Numbered from the stretch's first letter, positions 42,574 to 51,675 are shown. The stretch is DNA of 64,000 bases from Eubacteriales bacterium (GCA_030533235.1 JAUNJN010000001.1:62001-126000), one strand, 5' to 3'. A program made the numbers and translations. Notes: generated by a model from the letters alone, not told the origin.

Positions 42574-42660
42574 TTGAAAATGATTATATATGACGATTTA
42601 TGAAAGAAATTGAAAGAAAATGACTGAAAATGATTGAAAATGGAAGAAAATGGATGTATT
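42571..42660 (+). promoter_or_regulatory. Array of decamer repeats in 10-bp register upstream of fruR
   Basis: Nine consecutive decamers start at 42571, each beginning TG: TGATTGAAAA, TGATTATATA, TGACGATTTA, TGAAAGAAAT, TGAAAGAAAA, TGACTGAAAA, TGATTGAAAA, TGGAAGAAAA, TGGATGTATT. The A tracts recur every 10 bases on one face of the helix. TTGAAA (42634-42639) and TATTAT (42657-42662), 17 bases apart, form a promoter inside the right half of the array. DeoR-type FruR proteins bind repeated TGANNGAAA-like words, so this is the probable operator of the fructose operon; the phased A tracts would also bend the DNA. Confidence 0.72.
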
Positions 42661-42719
42661 ATCAGACTATAGAAAACAAGAAGCGGAATAGAGCCATTAA
42701 AAGGAAGTGAGGGATTCAA

Positions 42720-43469
42720 ATGTTAGGCGAGGAAAGACAAAATGTCATTTTAGCACAGGTGGAAGAAAAAAAGAGTATTTCGGTGCAGGAATTAATGAGG
42801 ATTCTCGATACGTCAGAATCCACAATACGACGTGATTTAAATCAATTGGATCGTGAGGGAAAGCTTGTTAAGGTGCATGGCGGTGCCATGGCAAATAACA
42901 GTAGCTATCGTACGAGAGATGATGAGGTTTCAGTTCGAAAGAATCAAAATCGTGATGAAAAGCTTTTGATCGCACAATATGCAGCCGGCCTGATTGAAGA
43001 AAATGACATTGTTTACTTGGATGCCGGTACTACGACGGAGCTTATGATTGACTTCCTTGCCGAGAAGGATGTGACCTTTGTTACAAATTCATTTAATCAT
43101 GCAAAGCGTCTGGCCATGAGGGGATTTACAGTCTATGTGCTCGGTGGAGAGTTCAAAGCGGTAACAGAAGCTATTGTTGGTGAGGAGGCGATTTTGGGTC
43201 TGGATAAATACAATTTCACCAAAGGCTTTTGGGGTGCAAACGGAGTCAATGTTAAAAATGGTTGCAGCACTCCGGATATGAAGGAAGCTATGATTAAGAA
43301 AAAATCGATGGAAAAAACAAAAGAGAAATATGTTTTATGCGACAGTTCAAAATTTTCCAAAATTTCATCGGTTACATTTGCTGATTTTGACAGTGTAGGG
43401 ATAATTACATCAAGACTTGAAGATAATACCTATAAAGAATATGAAAATGTATTGGAGGTGGAAAAATGA
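42720..43469 (+). CDS. fruR: DeoR-family regulator of the fructose operon
   Basis: A 249-residue DeoR/GlpR repressor. The N-terminal helix-turn-helix SVQELMRILDTSESTIRRDLNQLDREGKLVKVHGGA (about residues 20-56) and the effector domain DAGTTTELMIDFLAEK and GANGVN are typical. Such regulators respond to phosphorylated fructose, usually fructose-1-phosphate. It is the first gene of the operon and overlaps fruK by four bases. It probably represses its own promoter through the decamer array. Confidence 0.9.
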   Translation: MLGEERQNVILAQVEEKKSISVQELMRILDTSESTIRRDLNQLDREGKLVKVHGGAMANNSSYRTRDDEVSVRKNQNRDEKLLIAQYAAGLIEENDIVYLDAGTTTELMIDFLAEKDVTFVTNSFNHAKRLAMRGFTVYVLGGEFKAVTEAIVGEEAILGLDKYNFTKGFWGANGVNVKNGCSTPDMKEAMIKKKSMEKTKEKYVLCDSSKFSKISSVTFADFDSVGIITSRLEDNTYKEYENVLEVEK

Positions 43470-44383
43470 TATACACGGTTTCGTTTAATCCGTCATTGGA
43501 TTACGTGTTAGATATGCCAAGGGTTACGCTTGGGCAGGTAAACCGTGCACAGTCTGACAAAATCTTTCCGGGCGGCAAGGGAATCAATGTTTCGATTGTA
43601 TTGACCAACATGGGAATTGAAAACAAGGCACTTGGTTTTACGGCTGGCTTTGTTGGAGATGCGTTGGAAATGCTGCTTGCAAAAAAAGGTGTTAAGGCGG
43701 ATTTTATTCGATTGCAGGATGGCATGACAAGAATTAATGTTAAGGTGCGATCCGAGGAAGAGACGGAATTAAACGGTCAGGGACCTCTCATACAAGCGGT
43801 AAATTTGGAGGAATTGTATCAGAAATTAGATGAATTGACGGACAAAGATTATCTTGTACTTGCGGGCAGCATACCGGATTGTGTACCGAAATCTGCATAT
43901 ATGGATATTATGAAGAGATTGGATGCAAAAGGGATTCCGATTGTCGTAGATGCAACCAAAGAACTTTTAATGAATGTACTTCCATATAAACCGTTTCTGA
44001 TTAAGCCGAATAATCATGAGCTTGGTGAGTTGTTCGGAAAAGAAATTACATCAAAAGAAGATGTCATTTACTATGGAAAAAAGCTTGCCGAGCAAGGTGC
44101 AAGAAATATATTAGTTTCCATGGCGCAAGACGGTGCGGTTTTACTTGCAGAGGATGGCAGCGTATACCGTGCAGAAGCACCAAAGGGCATACTAAAAAAT
44201 TCAGTCGGTGCAGGAGATTCTATGGTTGCCGGATTTTTGACCGGATATCTTGAGACTGGCAACTATGAAAATGCATTCCGGATGGGGGTATGTACCGGAA
44301 GTGCCAGTGCTTTTTCGGAAGAATTAGCAACAAGAGAAGAAGTGGAAGCATTAATTAAAAAAGAATTTTCAGAAAGAGATTAA
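43466..44383 (+). CDS. fruK: 1-phosphofructokinase
   Basis: A 305-residue pfkB-family kinase that turns fructose-1-phosphate into fructose-1,6-bisphosphate in the cytosol. FPGGKGINVSIVL and NSVGAGDSMVAGFLTGYLE carry the substrate and ATP motifs. Its place between fruR and the fructose PTS gene makes it the operon kinase. The gene overlaps fruR by four bases, and fruA follows after 15 bases. Confidence 0.95.
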   Translation: MIYTVSFNPSLDYVLDMPRVTLGQVNRAQSDKIFPGGKGINVSIVLTNMGIENKALGFTAGFVGDALEMLLAKKGVKADFIRLQDGMTRINVKVRSEEETELNGQGPLIQAVNLEELYQKLDELTDKDYLVLAGSIPDCVPKSAYMDIMKRLDAKGIPIVVDATKELLMNVLPYKPFLIKPNNHELGELFGKEITSKEDVIYYGKKLAEQGARNILVSMAQDGAVLLAEDGSVYRAEAPKGILKNSVGAGDSMVAGFLTGYLETGNYENAFRMGVCTGSASAFSEELATREEVEALIKKEFSERD

Positions 44384-44398
44384 GGAGGAGGTAGAAAC

Positions 44399-46327
44399 AT
44401 GAGAATTATTGATTTGCTTGATGAACAAAGTATTTCGCTTGATGCATCTGCGAAGGATAAAAAAGATGCATTGGACAGCGCAGTTGCCCTTATGGTAAAG
44501 AGCGGAAAAATCAACGATGAAGAAACATATCGTGCCGGTGTATATGCCCGTGAAGAAGAGGGGACAACCGGAATCGGTGAGGGTATTGCGATTCCGCATT
44601 GTAAGTCGGATGCAGTTTCAAAGCCGGGACTTGCAGCAATGGTATTTAAAGATGGTGTGGAATTTGATTCCTTGGATGGTTTGCCGGTCGAATTACTTTT
44701 CCTGATTGCTGCACCAAATACAGAGGATAACGTACATCTTGATGTGTTAAGCAAGCTTTCCATGTTACTCATGGATGAAGATTTCACACAAAAGCTGAAA
44801 TCGGCAAAGAGTACAAAACAGTTTCTTGAGATTATTGATGCTGCTGAGCAAAAGAAGGATGAGAAGGCAGAAGAGGTAATAAAATCCGAAGGCATGAAAC
44901 TTCTTGCGGTCACAGGCTGTCCGACCGGAATTGCCCATACGTATATGGCAGCAGAAAGCCTTGAGAAAAAGGCAGCAGAGCTCGGTCATAGAATCAAGGT
45001 TGAGACAAGGGGATCCGGAGGGGCAAAAAATGTTCTTACAAAGGAAGAAATTGCAGCCGCAGACGCAATTATTGTTGCAGCGGATACACAGGTTCCGATG
45101 GACCGTTTTGATGGCAAACGTGTGATTATATGTAAGGTGGCTGACGGAATCAGCAAGGCAGAGGAGCTGATTAAAAGGGCAGCATCCGGCGATGCCAAGC
45201 TATATCAGGCGACCGGCAGTGATTGTACAGAAGCTTCTGATGATGAGCATCAAAGTATCGGACATCAGATTTATAAGCATCTTATGAATGGTGTATCACA
45301 TATGCTTCCGTTTGTCGTAGGTGGCGGTATATTAATTGCTCTTGCGTTTTTGATTGATGGATTACTTGTCAATTTAAATAATATTCCGCAGGATTTGATT
45401 GACAAGTTTGGATCTGTGGATGCGGTTAAGAGTAATTTTGGTACGTTGACACCGGTTGCGGAATTTTTAAAGGGAAAGCTCGGTGGTGTCGCATTTGGGT
45501 TCATGTTACCGGTTTTGGCAGGCTATATTGCCATGAGTATTGCGGACCGTCCGGGACTTGCACTTGGTATTTTGGGCGGTGCAATCGCAGCAAATGGTAC
45601 ATCCGGTTTTCTTGGCGCCATTATAGCAGGTTTTGCGGCAGGATATACAGTTGAACTGTTAAAGAAAGTATTTAGCGGTCTCCCTGCTGCAATCGACGGC
45701 TTGAAGCCGGTTTTAATTTATCCGTTGTTTGGAATGTTGATTGTCGGTTCCCTGATGGTGTTTGCGATTGAACCTGTAGTCGGATGGCTGAACACGGGAA
45801 TAAACAATGGACTTGCCGGCATGAGCGGTGCAAATATGATTTTACTTGGTGCTTTGCTTGGTGGTATGATGTCTGTGGATATGGGTGGTCCTGTAAATAA
45901 GGCAGCATATGCGTTTGGTATTTCACAGATTGCAGCAGGTAACTATGAAATCATGGCAGCAGTTATGATTGGTGGTATGGTACCTCCACTTGCAATTGCA
46001 ATTTCAACCATGCTGTTTAAGAATAAGTTTACGGCAGAGGAGAGAAAGACAGGTCCTACGAACGTTGTTATGGGACTATCATTTATCTCAGAAGGTGCAA
46101 TCCCGTTTGCTGCATCGGATCCGCTTCGTGTCATTCCGTCCTGCATTATCGGATCTGCAATTTCAGGTGCACTTTCCGCAGCGTTTGGATGTACACTTAT
46201 GGCACCACATGGTGGAATTTTCGTATTCCCGGTTGTCGGAAATGCGATACTCTATTTACTCGCACTTTTAATTGGTAGTGTGATTGGCGCAGTGATACTA
46301 GGAACACTTAAGAAAAAATTAGCATAA
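44399..46327 (+). CDS. fruA: Fructose PTS enzyme IIABC
   Basis: A 642-residue fused permease. Residues 1-150 are EIIA with phospho-His67 in IAIPHCKS. EIIB follows from about residue 168 with phospho-Cys174 in VTGCPTGIAHTYMAAE. EIIC begins near residue 290 and has about nine membrane helices, with GGDM-like and GGPVNKAAYAFG motifs. It takes up fructose and phosphorylates it at C1. Domain order A-B-C is typical for Firmicutes. GGAGGAGG precedes the ATG. Confidence 0.96.
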   Translation: MRIIDLLDEQSISLDASAKDKKDALDSAVALMVKSGKINDEETYRAGVYAREEEGTTGIGEGIAIPHCKSDAVSKPGLAAMVFKDGVEFDSLDGLPVELLFLIAAPNTEDNVHLDVLSKLSMLLMDEDFTQKLKSAKSTKQFLEIIDAAEQKKDEKAEEVIKSEGMKLLAVTGCPTGIAHTYMAAESLEKKAAELGHRIKVETRGSGGAKNVLTKEEIAAADAIIVAADTQVPMDRFDGKRVIICKVADGISKAEELIKRAASGDAKLYQATGSDCTEASDDEHQSIGHQIYKHLMNGVSHMLPFVVGGGILIALAFLIDGLLVNLNNIPQDLIDKFGSVDAVKSNFGTLTPVAEFLKGKLGGVAFGFMLPVLAGYIAMSIADRPGLALGILGGAIAANGTSGFLGAIIAGFAAGYTVELLKKVFSGLPAAIDGLKPVLIYPLFGMLIVGSLMVFAIEPVVGWLNTGINNGLAGMSGANMILLGALLGGMMSVDMGGPVNKAAYAFGISQIAAGNYEIMAAVMIGGMVPPLAIAISTMLFKNKFTAEERKTGPTNVVMGLSFISEGAIPFAASDPLRVIPSCIIGSAISGALSAAFGCTLMAPHGGIFVFPVVGNAILYLLALLIGSVIGAVILGTLKKKLA

Positions 46328-46350
46328 ACAAAGGTTTGGAGGGTTAAGAT

Positions 46351-46608
46351 ATGAAGGAATTTATTTACACAATTAAGGATGCACAGGGAATTCACGCAAG
46401 ACCGGCAGGAATGCTTGTAAAGCTTGCGGCGGGGTTTGAAAGCAAGGTTACGATTGAAAAGGATGGCCGAGAGGTTGATGCAAAGCGTATTATGGGTGTT
46501 ATGAGTCTTGGCGTAAAGCAAGGCAGCGTAGTAACAATGAAAGCGGATGGAGCAGATGAGGATACTGCAATTGTGCAATTGGAAGAGTTTATGAACAACA
46601 ACCTGTAA
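46351..46608 (+). CDS. ptsH: HPr phosphocarrier lacking the regulatory Ser46
   Basis: An 85-residue HPr. His15, the phosphoryl carrier, lies in GIHARPAG. At the position of the HPr-kinase site (KSIMGVMSLG in Bacillus) the sequence is KRIMGVMSLG, so Ser46 is Arg. The protein can take part in sugar transport but should not be phosphorylated by HPr kinase or act as CcpA corepressor. It is not Crh, which keeps Ser46 and loses His15. It stands between fruA and ptsI, so it is probably a carrier for the fructose system. GGAGGG precedes the ATG. Confidence 0.93.
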   Translation: MKEFIYTIKDAQGIHARPAGMLVKLAAGFESKVTIEKDGREVDAKRIMGVMSLGVKQGSVVTMKADGADEDTAIVQLEEFMNNNL

Positions 46609-46624
46609 AATATGAGGTGATGCG

Positions 46625-48247
46625 ATGGAAGCACTAAATGGTAAAAGTGTATTTGGCGGGATAGCGATTGGTAAAATCAGAATTCTTAGTAAAGGTGATC
46701 GGATTGTCAAGCGGGAAAAGATTGCCGATACGGCTGCGGAAATTTCCAGATTCGAAGCGGCATCTGAAATAGCAAAGCAACAGCTTGGCGCCCTATATGA
46801 AAAAGCCTTGAGAGAAGTGGGCGAGGTAAATGCCATGATTTTTGAGGTGCACCAGATGATGTTGGAGGATCCTGATTATGTGGAAGCAATTACACACATG
46901 ATCGCTGGTCAGTCCGTGAATGCCGAGTTTGCGGTTGCATCCGCAGGGGATAATTTCTCGGAAATGTTTGCGGCGATGGATGATGATTATATGAAGGCCA
47001 GAGCAGCAGATGTAAAGGATATTTCCAATCGAGTGGTGGCAATTCTTCAAGGAAGACATGACGGCTCGGTGCTTGGTGAGGAGCAGGTGATTGTTGTTGC
47101 GGATGATTTAGCACCGAGTGAGACGGTTCAGCTGGATAAGTCCAAGGTGCTTGCTTTTGTGACACGTCATGGCTCAACAAATTCACATACAGCAATTCTT
47201 GCACGTACAATGAATATTCCTGCAATGATTGGGGTGAATTATGCCGATGATATGGATGGAAAGCTTGCAATCGTTGACGGTTATAATGGAATATTTTATG
47301 TGGACCCGGAATTACAGGTCGTGCATGATTTTGAAGCAAAGCAGCAGGAAGAGGCCGATAAAATACGGTTGTTGCAGGAATTAAAGGGAAAAGAAGATGT
47401 GACAATCGATGGAAAGCATATTCATTTATATGCTAATATCGGTAATGTTGCTGATGTGGCAGCCGTGCTTCAAAATGATGCAACCGGTATCGGGCTGTTT
47501 CGAAGTGAGTTCTTGTATCTGGGAACTGACACGTATCCGACAGAGGAAGAGCAGTTTCTCGCATACAAGACGGTTGTTCAAAATATGGCCGGAAAAAAGG
47601 TGATTATTCGAACCCTGGATATCGGTGCAGATAAACAGGTGGATTACTTTGAGTTGCCAAAGGAAGATAATCCGGCGATGGGATATCGTGCCATTCGAAT
47701 TTGTTTGAAGCAGCCGGAAATATTTAAAACACAGCTTCGTGCAATTTATCGTGCAAGCTATTATGGAAACATTGCTGTTATGTATCCGATGATTATATCT
47801 GTAGATGAGGTTTGCAGAATCAAACAGATTGTTGAAGAAGTAAAGACTGAGCTTGACGAACAGGGAATAAAATACGGAGATGTTGAACAGGGTATTATGA
47901 TCGAAACTCCGGCAGCTGTTATGATTAGTGACCTGCTTGCAAAGGAAGTGGATTTCTTCAGTATTGGTACAAATGATTTGACACAATATACGCTGGCAAT
48001 CGATCGTCAGAATTCACGCTTGGATGATATTTACGATGCACATCATGAGGCGGTGCTTCGAATGATTCGCATGGTTATCGAAAATGGACATAAGGAAAAT
48101 TGTTGGGTTGGAATTTGTGGTGAACTTGGAGCCGATTTAGCCTTAACAGAAACCTTCCTAAAAATGGGAATTGACGAATTGTCTGTTTCGCCGGGATATG
48201 TACTAAGGCTTCGCGAAATTATTCGAAATACAGACATTTCAAAATAA
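46625..48247 (+). CDS. ptsI: PTS enzyme I (phosphoenolpyruvate-protein phosphotransferase)
   Basis: A 540-residue enzyme. The active His188 is in STNSHTAILART. The PEP-binding barrel carries GIGLFRSEFLYL, GAMGYRAIR-type PAMGYRAIRICL and the C-terminal SIGTNDLTQYTLAIDRQN and CGELGADLA motifs. It starts PTS phosphate transfer by moving phosphate from PEP to HPr. It is somewhat shorter than common enzymes I (about 570). It closes the fructose operon and is followed by a terminator. Confidence 0.95.
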   Translation: MEALNGKSVFGGIAIGKIRILSKGDRIVKREKIADTAAEISRFEAASEIAKQQLGALYEKALREVGEVNAMIFEVHQMMLEDPDYVEAITHMIAGQSVNAEFAVASAGDNFSEMFAAMDDDYMKARAADVKDISNRVVAILQGRHDGSVLGEEQVIVVADDLAPSETVQLDKSKVLAFVTRHGSTNSHTAILARTMNIPAMIGVNYADDMDGKLAIVDGYNGIFYVDPELQVVHDFEAKQQEEADKIRLLQELKGKEDVTIDGKHIHLYANIGNVADVAAVLQNDATGIGLFRSEFLYLGTDTYPTEEEQFLAYKTVVQNMAGKKVIIRTLDIGADKQVDYFELPKEDNPAMGYRAIRICLKQPEIFKTQLRAIYRASYYGNIAVMYPMIISVDEVCRIKQIVEEVKTELDEQGIKYGDVEQGIMIETPAAVMISDLLAKEVDFFSIGTNDLTQYTLAIDRQNSRLDDIYDAHHEAVLRMIRMVIENGHKENCWVGICGELGADLALTETFLKMGIDELSVSPGYVLRLREIIRNTDISK

Positions 48248-48290
48248 TAGCATTGGGAACGTGTTTTACTTTAGAATAATTCATATGAGA

Positions 48291-48326
48291 AAAACGCTGT
48301 AGGCATAAGACTTACAGCGTTTTTTT
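48291..48326 (+). terminator. Intrinsic terminator after ptsI
   Basis: AAAACGCTGTA (48291-48301) pairs with TACAGCGTTTT (48313-48323), followed by T residues. Confidence 0.9.
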
Positions 48327-48329
48327 GTA

Positions 48330-48379
48330 TTGACAAATGAAAACAAAACGACTACAATCAAAAATGCAAATGATTTGCA
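48330..48379 (+). promoter_or_regulatory. Promoter and 7-1-7 Fur/Zur-type box of the zinc operon
   Basis: TTGACA (48330-48335) and TACAAT (48353-48358) are 17 bases apart. TGCAAATGATTTGCA at 48365-48379 is a perfect 7-1-7 palindrome at the expected start site. The 7-1-7 format is that of Fur-family operators, and the regulated genes encode a zinc importer, so Zur-type repression is the simplest reading. Confidence 0.75.
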
Positions 48380-48395
48380 AATTTGGAGGAATAAA

Positions 48396-49370
48396 ATGAA
48401 AAAGATATGGTTAGTTTCCCTGATAGCAGTTTTTTTGTTTACCGTAACAGGGTGTAAAAAGGCGGATATACCGGGAAAAGAAGATGGTAAAATTGATATT
48501 GTTTGTACAACCTTCCCGCAATATGATTGGACAAGAAATTTGATTGCCGGTGTAGAGAATCAATATAATATAACGTTGATTTTGAATCAGGGAACGGACA
48601 TGCATAGCTATCAGCCGTCAGCAGAGGATATCATAAAGATTACAGAGTGTGATCTGCTTATTTATGGTGGCGGTGAGTCGGAGCATTGGGTAAAGGATGC
48701 GTTGAAGAAACCGAAAAATCCGGATCTCATGACAATTTGTTTGATGGATACGCTGGGAGACTCTGTAAAAGAAGAGGTGCTGATTGAGGGCATGCAGGCA
48801 GAACAGGATGCAGACGAGCATGAGGAATCCGATGTTGAGAGTGATGAACATGTTTGGCTTTCTGTGAAAAATGCAAAGGTGTTTGTGGAGGCCATTGCAG
48901 ATACTCTTATTTTGTTGGACAGCGATAATAAACAAACATATGAAAATAATTCAGCAAATTACAAAAATCAGTTAGACGAATTAGATAAACAGTTTGAGGA
49001 TGCAGTGATGGATGCAAAGCATGATACAGTTGTTTTTGCGGATCGTTTTTCGTTTCTGTATATGATGGAAGATTACGGCTTAAACTATTATGCGGCATTT
49101 CCGGGATGTAGTGCGGAGACAGAGGCAAGCTTCGATACAATTATGTATTTGGCAGGCAAGATTGACGAAAATGATCTTTCTTGTGTGATGGTGTTAGAAA
49201 ACTCGGACCACAAACTGGCAGATACAATTGTATCAAATACAAAGACAAGGAATCAGACGATTGTGGAAATGTATTCCATGCAATCGATTACAAACTCTAT
49301 GCTTGATACAATGTCATATATATCGTTTATGCAACAAAATATCGAAGCGTTGAAGACCGTGCTTAATTAA
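48396..49370 (+). CDS. znuA: Zinc ABC transporter substrate-binding lipoprotein
   Basis: A 324-residue lipoprotein. The signal peptide ends in the lipobox VTGC (Cys20). The metal-binding fold is cluster A-I: TFPQYDWTRNL, GTDMHSYQPS (His ligand near residue 73), a flexible acidic/His loop DADEHEESDVESDEHVWLS near residues 134-152 and FADRFSFLYMMEDYGL. It captures Zn2+ outside the membrane for ZnuBC. ATG 48396 is preceded by TTGGAGGAA; an upstream in-frame TTG at 48330 is the promoter itself and is rejected. Confidence 0.92.
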   Translation: MKKIWLVSLIAVFLFTVTGCKKADIPGKEDGKIDIVCTTFPQYDWTRNLIAGVENQYNITLILNQGTDMHSYQPSAEDIIKITECDLLIYGGGESEHWVKDALKKPKNPDLMTICLMDTLGDSVKEEVLIEGMQAEQDADEHEESDVESDEHVWLSVKNAKVFVEAIADTLILLDSDNKQTYENNSANYKNQLDELDKQFEDAVMDAKHDTVVFADRFSFLYMMEDYGLNYYAAFPGCSAETEASFDTIMYLAGKIDENDLSCVMVLENSDHKLADTIVSNTKTRNQTIVEMYSMQSITNSMLDTMSYISFMQQNIEALKTVLN

Positions 49371-49411
49371 AAAAAGAAAGATGTATTATCAAAAGGAAAG
49401 GTGCAAATCAG

Positions 49412-50122
49412 ATGGCATATATTACATGCGAAAATTTATTGCTTGGATATGATGGAATTCCTGTAGCAAAAAATGTAAATTTTACAGTGTCTCCGGGAGA
49501 TTATTTGTGTATCATCGGTGAAAATGGTGCCGGTAAAAGTACACTTATGAAAACAATTTTGCATTTGACTGCACCACTTGGCGGAACCTTTCATTTGGGT
49601 GACGGGCTAAAACCGTATGAAATCGGATATTTGCCACAGCAGACAGTTGTGCAAAAGGATTTTCCGGCATCTGTTTGGGAAATTGTATTATCAGGTACTT
49701 TGTCAAAAAGTGGTTTTCATCCGTTTTACAGCAAGGCACAGAAGAAACTTGCGATGGACAATCTTGAACGTATGGGCATTACGCATTTAAAGGAAGAATG
49801 TTATCGGAATTTATCCGGTGGCCAACAGCAACGTGTACTCCTTGCAAGGGCGTTGTGCGCAGCATCCAAAATAATACTTCTGGACGAGCCGGTAACAGGT
49901 CTTGACCCAAAGGTTATGACAGAGTTTTATCAGTTGATTGAGTCGTTAAACAAGGAAGGAATCACCGTTATTATGATTTCGCATGATATGCATGCGGCAC
50001 TTCAGTACGCAAGTCATATCCTACACATTGAACCGGAGAACTCTTTCTTTGGAACCAAAGAAGAATATCTTTTGAGTGATGCGTGGAAGCAGATGCAGGC
50101 GGGAGGTGTGACAAATGAGTGA
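49412..50122 (+). CDS. znuC: Zinc ABC transporter ATP-binding protein
   Basis: A 236-residue ATPase of the metal-importer class. Walker A GENGAGKST near residue 36, signature LSGGQQQRVLLARAL near residue 134 and Walker B IILLDEPVTGLDP near residue 157 are complete. It powers the ZnuA/ZnuB importer. GGAAAGGTG lies upstream. Its last eight bases overlap znuB. Confidence 0.93.
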   Translation: MAYITCENLLLGYDGIPVAKNVNFTVSPGDYLCIIGENGAGKSTLMKTILHLTAPLGGTFHLGDGLKPYEIGYLPQQTVVQKDFPASVWEIVLSGTLSKSGFHPFYSKAQKKLAMDNLERMGITHLKEECYRNLSGGQQQRVLLARALCAASKIILLDEPVTGLDPKVMTEFYQLIESLNKEGITVIMISHDMHAALQYASHILHIEPENSFFGTKEEYLLSDAWKQMQAGGVTNE

Positions 50123-50963
50123 TACATTTGAAATTGTTCGGTATTATTTGCAATATCCGTTTGTCCGCTATGCTTTGATTGTAGGTGTATTGATTGCACT
50201 TTGCTCTTCATTGCTTGGCGTTACACTTGTATTAAAGCGCTTTTCGTTTATCGGAGATGGTCTTTCGCATGTGGCATTTGGTGCTATGGCGATTGCAACG
50301 ATTTTTAAGTTGGTTGGAAATACCTGGTTTGTTATGGCAATCACAATTGTTGCTGCAGTGCTCTTGCTTAGAACAGGCCAGAATACAAAAATAAAAGGTG
50401 ATGCGGCTATCGCAATGCTATCGGTCGGCTCGCTTGCAATTGGATATCTTGTCCTTAACGTGTTTTCAACATCGGCAAATGTATCCGGTGATGTATGTAC
50501 GACATTGTTTGGTTCCACATCAATTTTAACGTTGCAAAAAAGTGAAGTATGGCTTTGTATCATATTATCGATTGCAGTAGTATGTATGTTTGTTCTTTGC
50601 TATAACCGGATTTTTGCAGTGACATTTGATGAAAATTTTGCAAAGGCAACCGGAACAAAGGCAGGAGTTTACAATCTGTTGATTGCCATCATTACTGCAA
50701 TCATTATTGTAATGGCAATGAATTTGGTCGGTTCGCTTCTTATTTCGGCGCTTATTATTTTTCCGGCACTTTCGGCTATGCGTGTAATTACACATTTTAA
50801 GGGTGTTGTAATTTATTCAGCTGTTATATCAGTTGTTTGTGCATTGCTTGGTATGTTGATTTCGATTGTATATTCAACACCTGTTGGTTCTACGATTGTT
50901 TCAGTCGACATCGTTTGTTTTGCTATTAATTACGTGATAGGCAGAGTGCTGCGCAAATCGTAA
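50115..50963 (+). CDS. znuB: Zinc ABC transporter permease
   Basis: A 282-residue ABC-3 membrane protein with eight hydrophobic segments and the family blocks LKRFSFIGDGLSHVAFGAMAIA near residue 42 and FDENFAKATGTKAGVYNLLIAIITAIIIVMAMNLVG near residue 175. It forms the channel of the zinc importer as a homodimer. The gene overlaps znuC by eight bases. Confidence 0.93.
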   Translation: MSDTFEIVRYYLQYPFVRYALIVGVLIALCSSLLGVTLVLKRFSFIGDGLSHVAFGAMAIATIFKLVGNTWFVMAITIVAAVLLLRTGQNTKIKGDAAIAMLSVGSLAIGYLVLNVFSTSANVSGDVCTTLFGSTSILTLQKSEVWLCIILSIAVVCMFVLCYNRIFAVTFDENFAKATGTKAGVYNLLIAIITAIIIVMAMNLVGSLLISALIIFPALSAMRVITHFKGVVIYSAVISVVCALLGMLISIVYSTPVGSTIVSVDIVCFAINYVIGRVLRKS

Positions 50964-51007
50964 ATATTTATAAGATGTTTTATGTTATGTGAGAAGGATG
51001 AAATAAG

Positions 51008-51634
51008 ATGAAAAAAATGATACGGGTTGCATGCATACTTGTACTAATGCTTGTATGTACAGCTTGTGAAAAATCGGAAAAACGTACACCCGGCCAGTCA
51101 AATGCGGTGGCAGATGTTTTGGAATCTCAAATTGAAGCAGAAGATAAAAAGACAGAAGCTACCACGGAGGTAACGTCAGAGGCCGCAACAGAGGCTGCCA
51201 TTGTCACTACCACCGAGACTGTGGCTCCTCCTGCAGATGTTGTATTGCCGGATAGTGAAGAAGGAAGAGATACCCCCGGGGTTGATTATGATTTGACGCA
51301 AATGAATTCGAACATGGTGTTATCTACAGTTACGCAGTTTATGTATTATCCGGATGACTATATTGGTAAGATTGTTCGTGCGGAAGGATTATATTATCCG
51401 ATTCAGGCAGATAACGGAAATATTTATCATTATGTTGTTATTCAGGATGCAACAGCATGTTGTGCGCAAGGCTTGGAGTTTGTTTGGAAAGACGATTCAC
51501 ATGTGTATCCGGATGAATATCCACCGGAGGAATCGGTAATTGTTGTAACCGGAGAATTTGAAACATACTTTGAGAATGGAGACTATAATACAATGTATTG
51601 TCATCTGAAGAATGCTGATTTGGTTGTAAAGTAG
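51008..51634 (+). CDS. Lipoprotein linked to the zinc operon
   Basis: A 208-residue lipoprotein with signal peptide and lipobox VCTAC (Cys about residue 22). A Thr/Glu/Ala-rich linker spans about residues 30-80. The C-terminal domain (about 90-208) looks like an OB-fold: DDYIGKIVRAEGLYYP, YHYVVIQDATACCAQGLEFVW and VIVVTGEFETYFENGDYNTMYCHLKNADLVV. It lies 44 bases after znuB with AGAAGGATG upstream and is probably part of the zinc operon. Similar small proteins next to zinc importers are seen in related Clostridia; function unknown. The two adjacent Cys could bind zinc. Confidence 0.75.
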   Translation: MKKMIRVACILVLMLVCTACEKSEKRTPGQSNAVADVLESQIEAEDKKTEATTEVTSEAATEAAIVTTTETVAPPADVVLPDSEEGRDTPGVDYDLTQMNSNMVLSTVTQFMYYPDDYIGKIVRAEGLYYPIQADNGNIYHYVVIQDATACCAQGLEFVWKDDSHVYPDEYPPEESVIVVTGEFETYFENGDYNTMYCHLKNADLVVK

Positions 51635-51675
51635 TTTTCGGATAGGAATTGTTATTACATTAATAAGAAGCTGTT

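Noticed and set aside
42571..42660. Possible CRISPR-like or minisatellite array
   Set aside because: Units are adjoining decamers without spacers, next to a promoter and DeoR regulator; an operator is the better reading.
46351..46608. Crh rather than HPr
   Set aside because: Crh keeps Ser46 and lacks His15; here His15 is present and Ser46 is lost.
48330..48395. TTG-started N-terminal extension of the zinc-binding lipoprotein
   Set aside because: It would place the promoter and operator inside the gene and bury the signal peptide.
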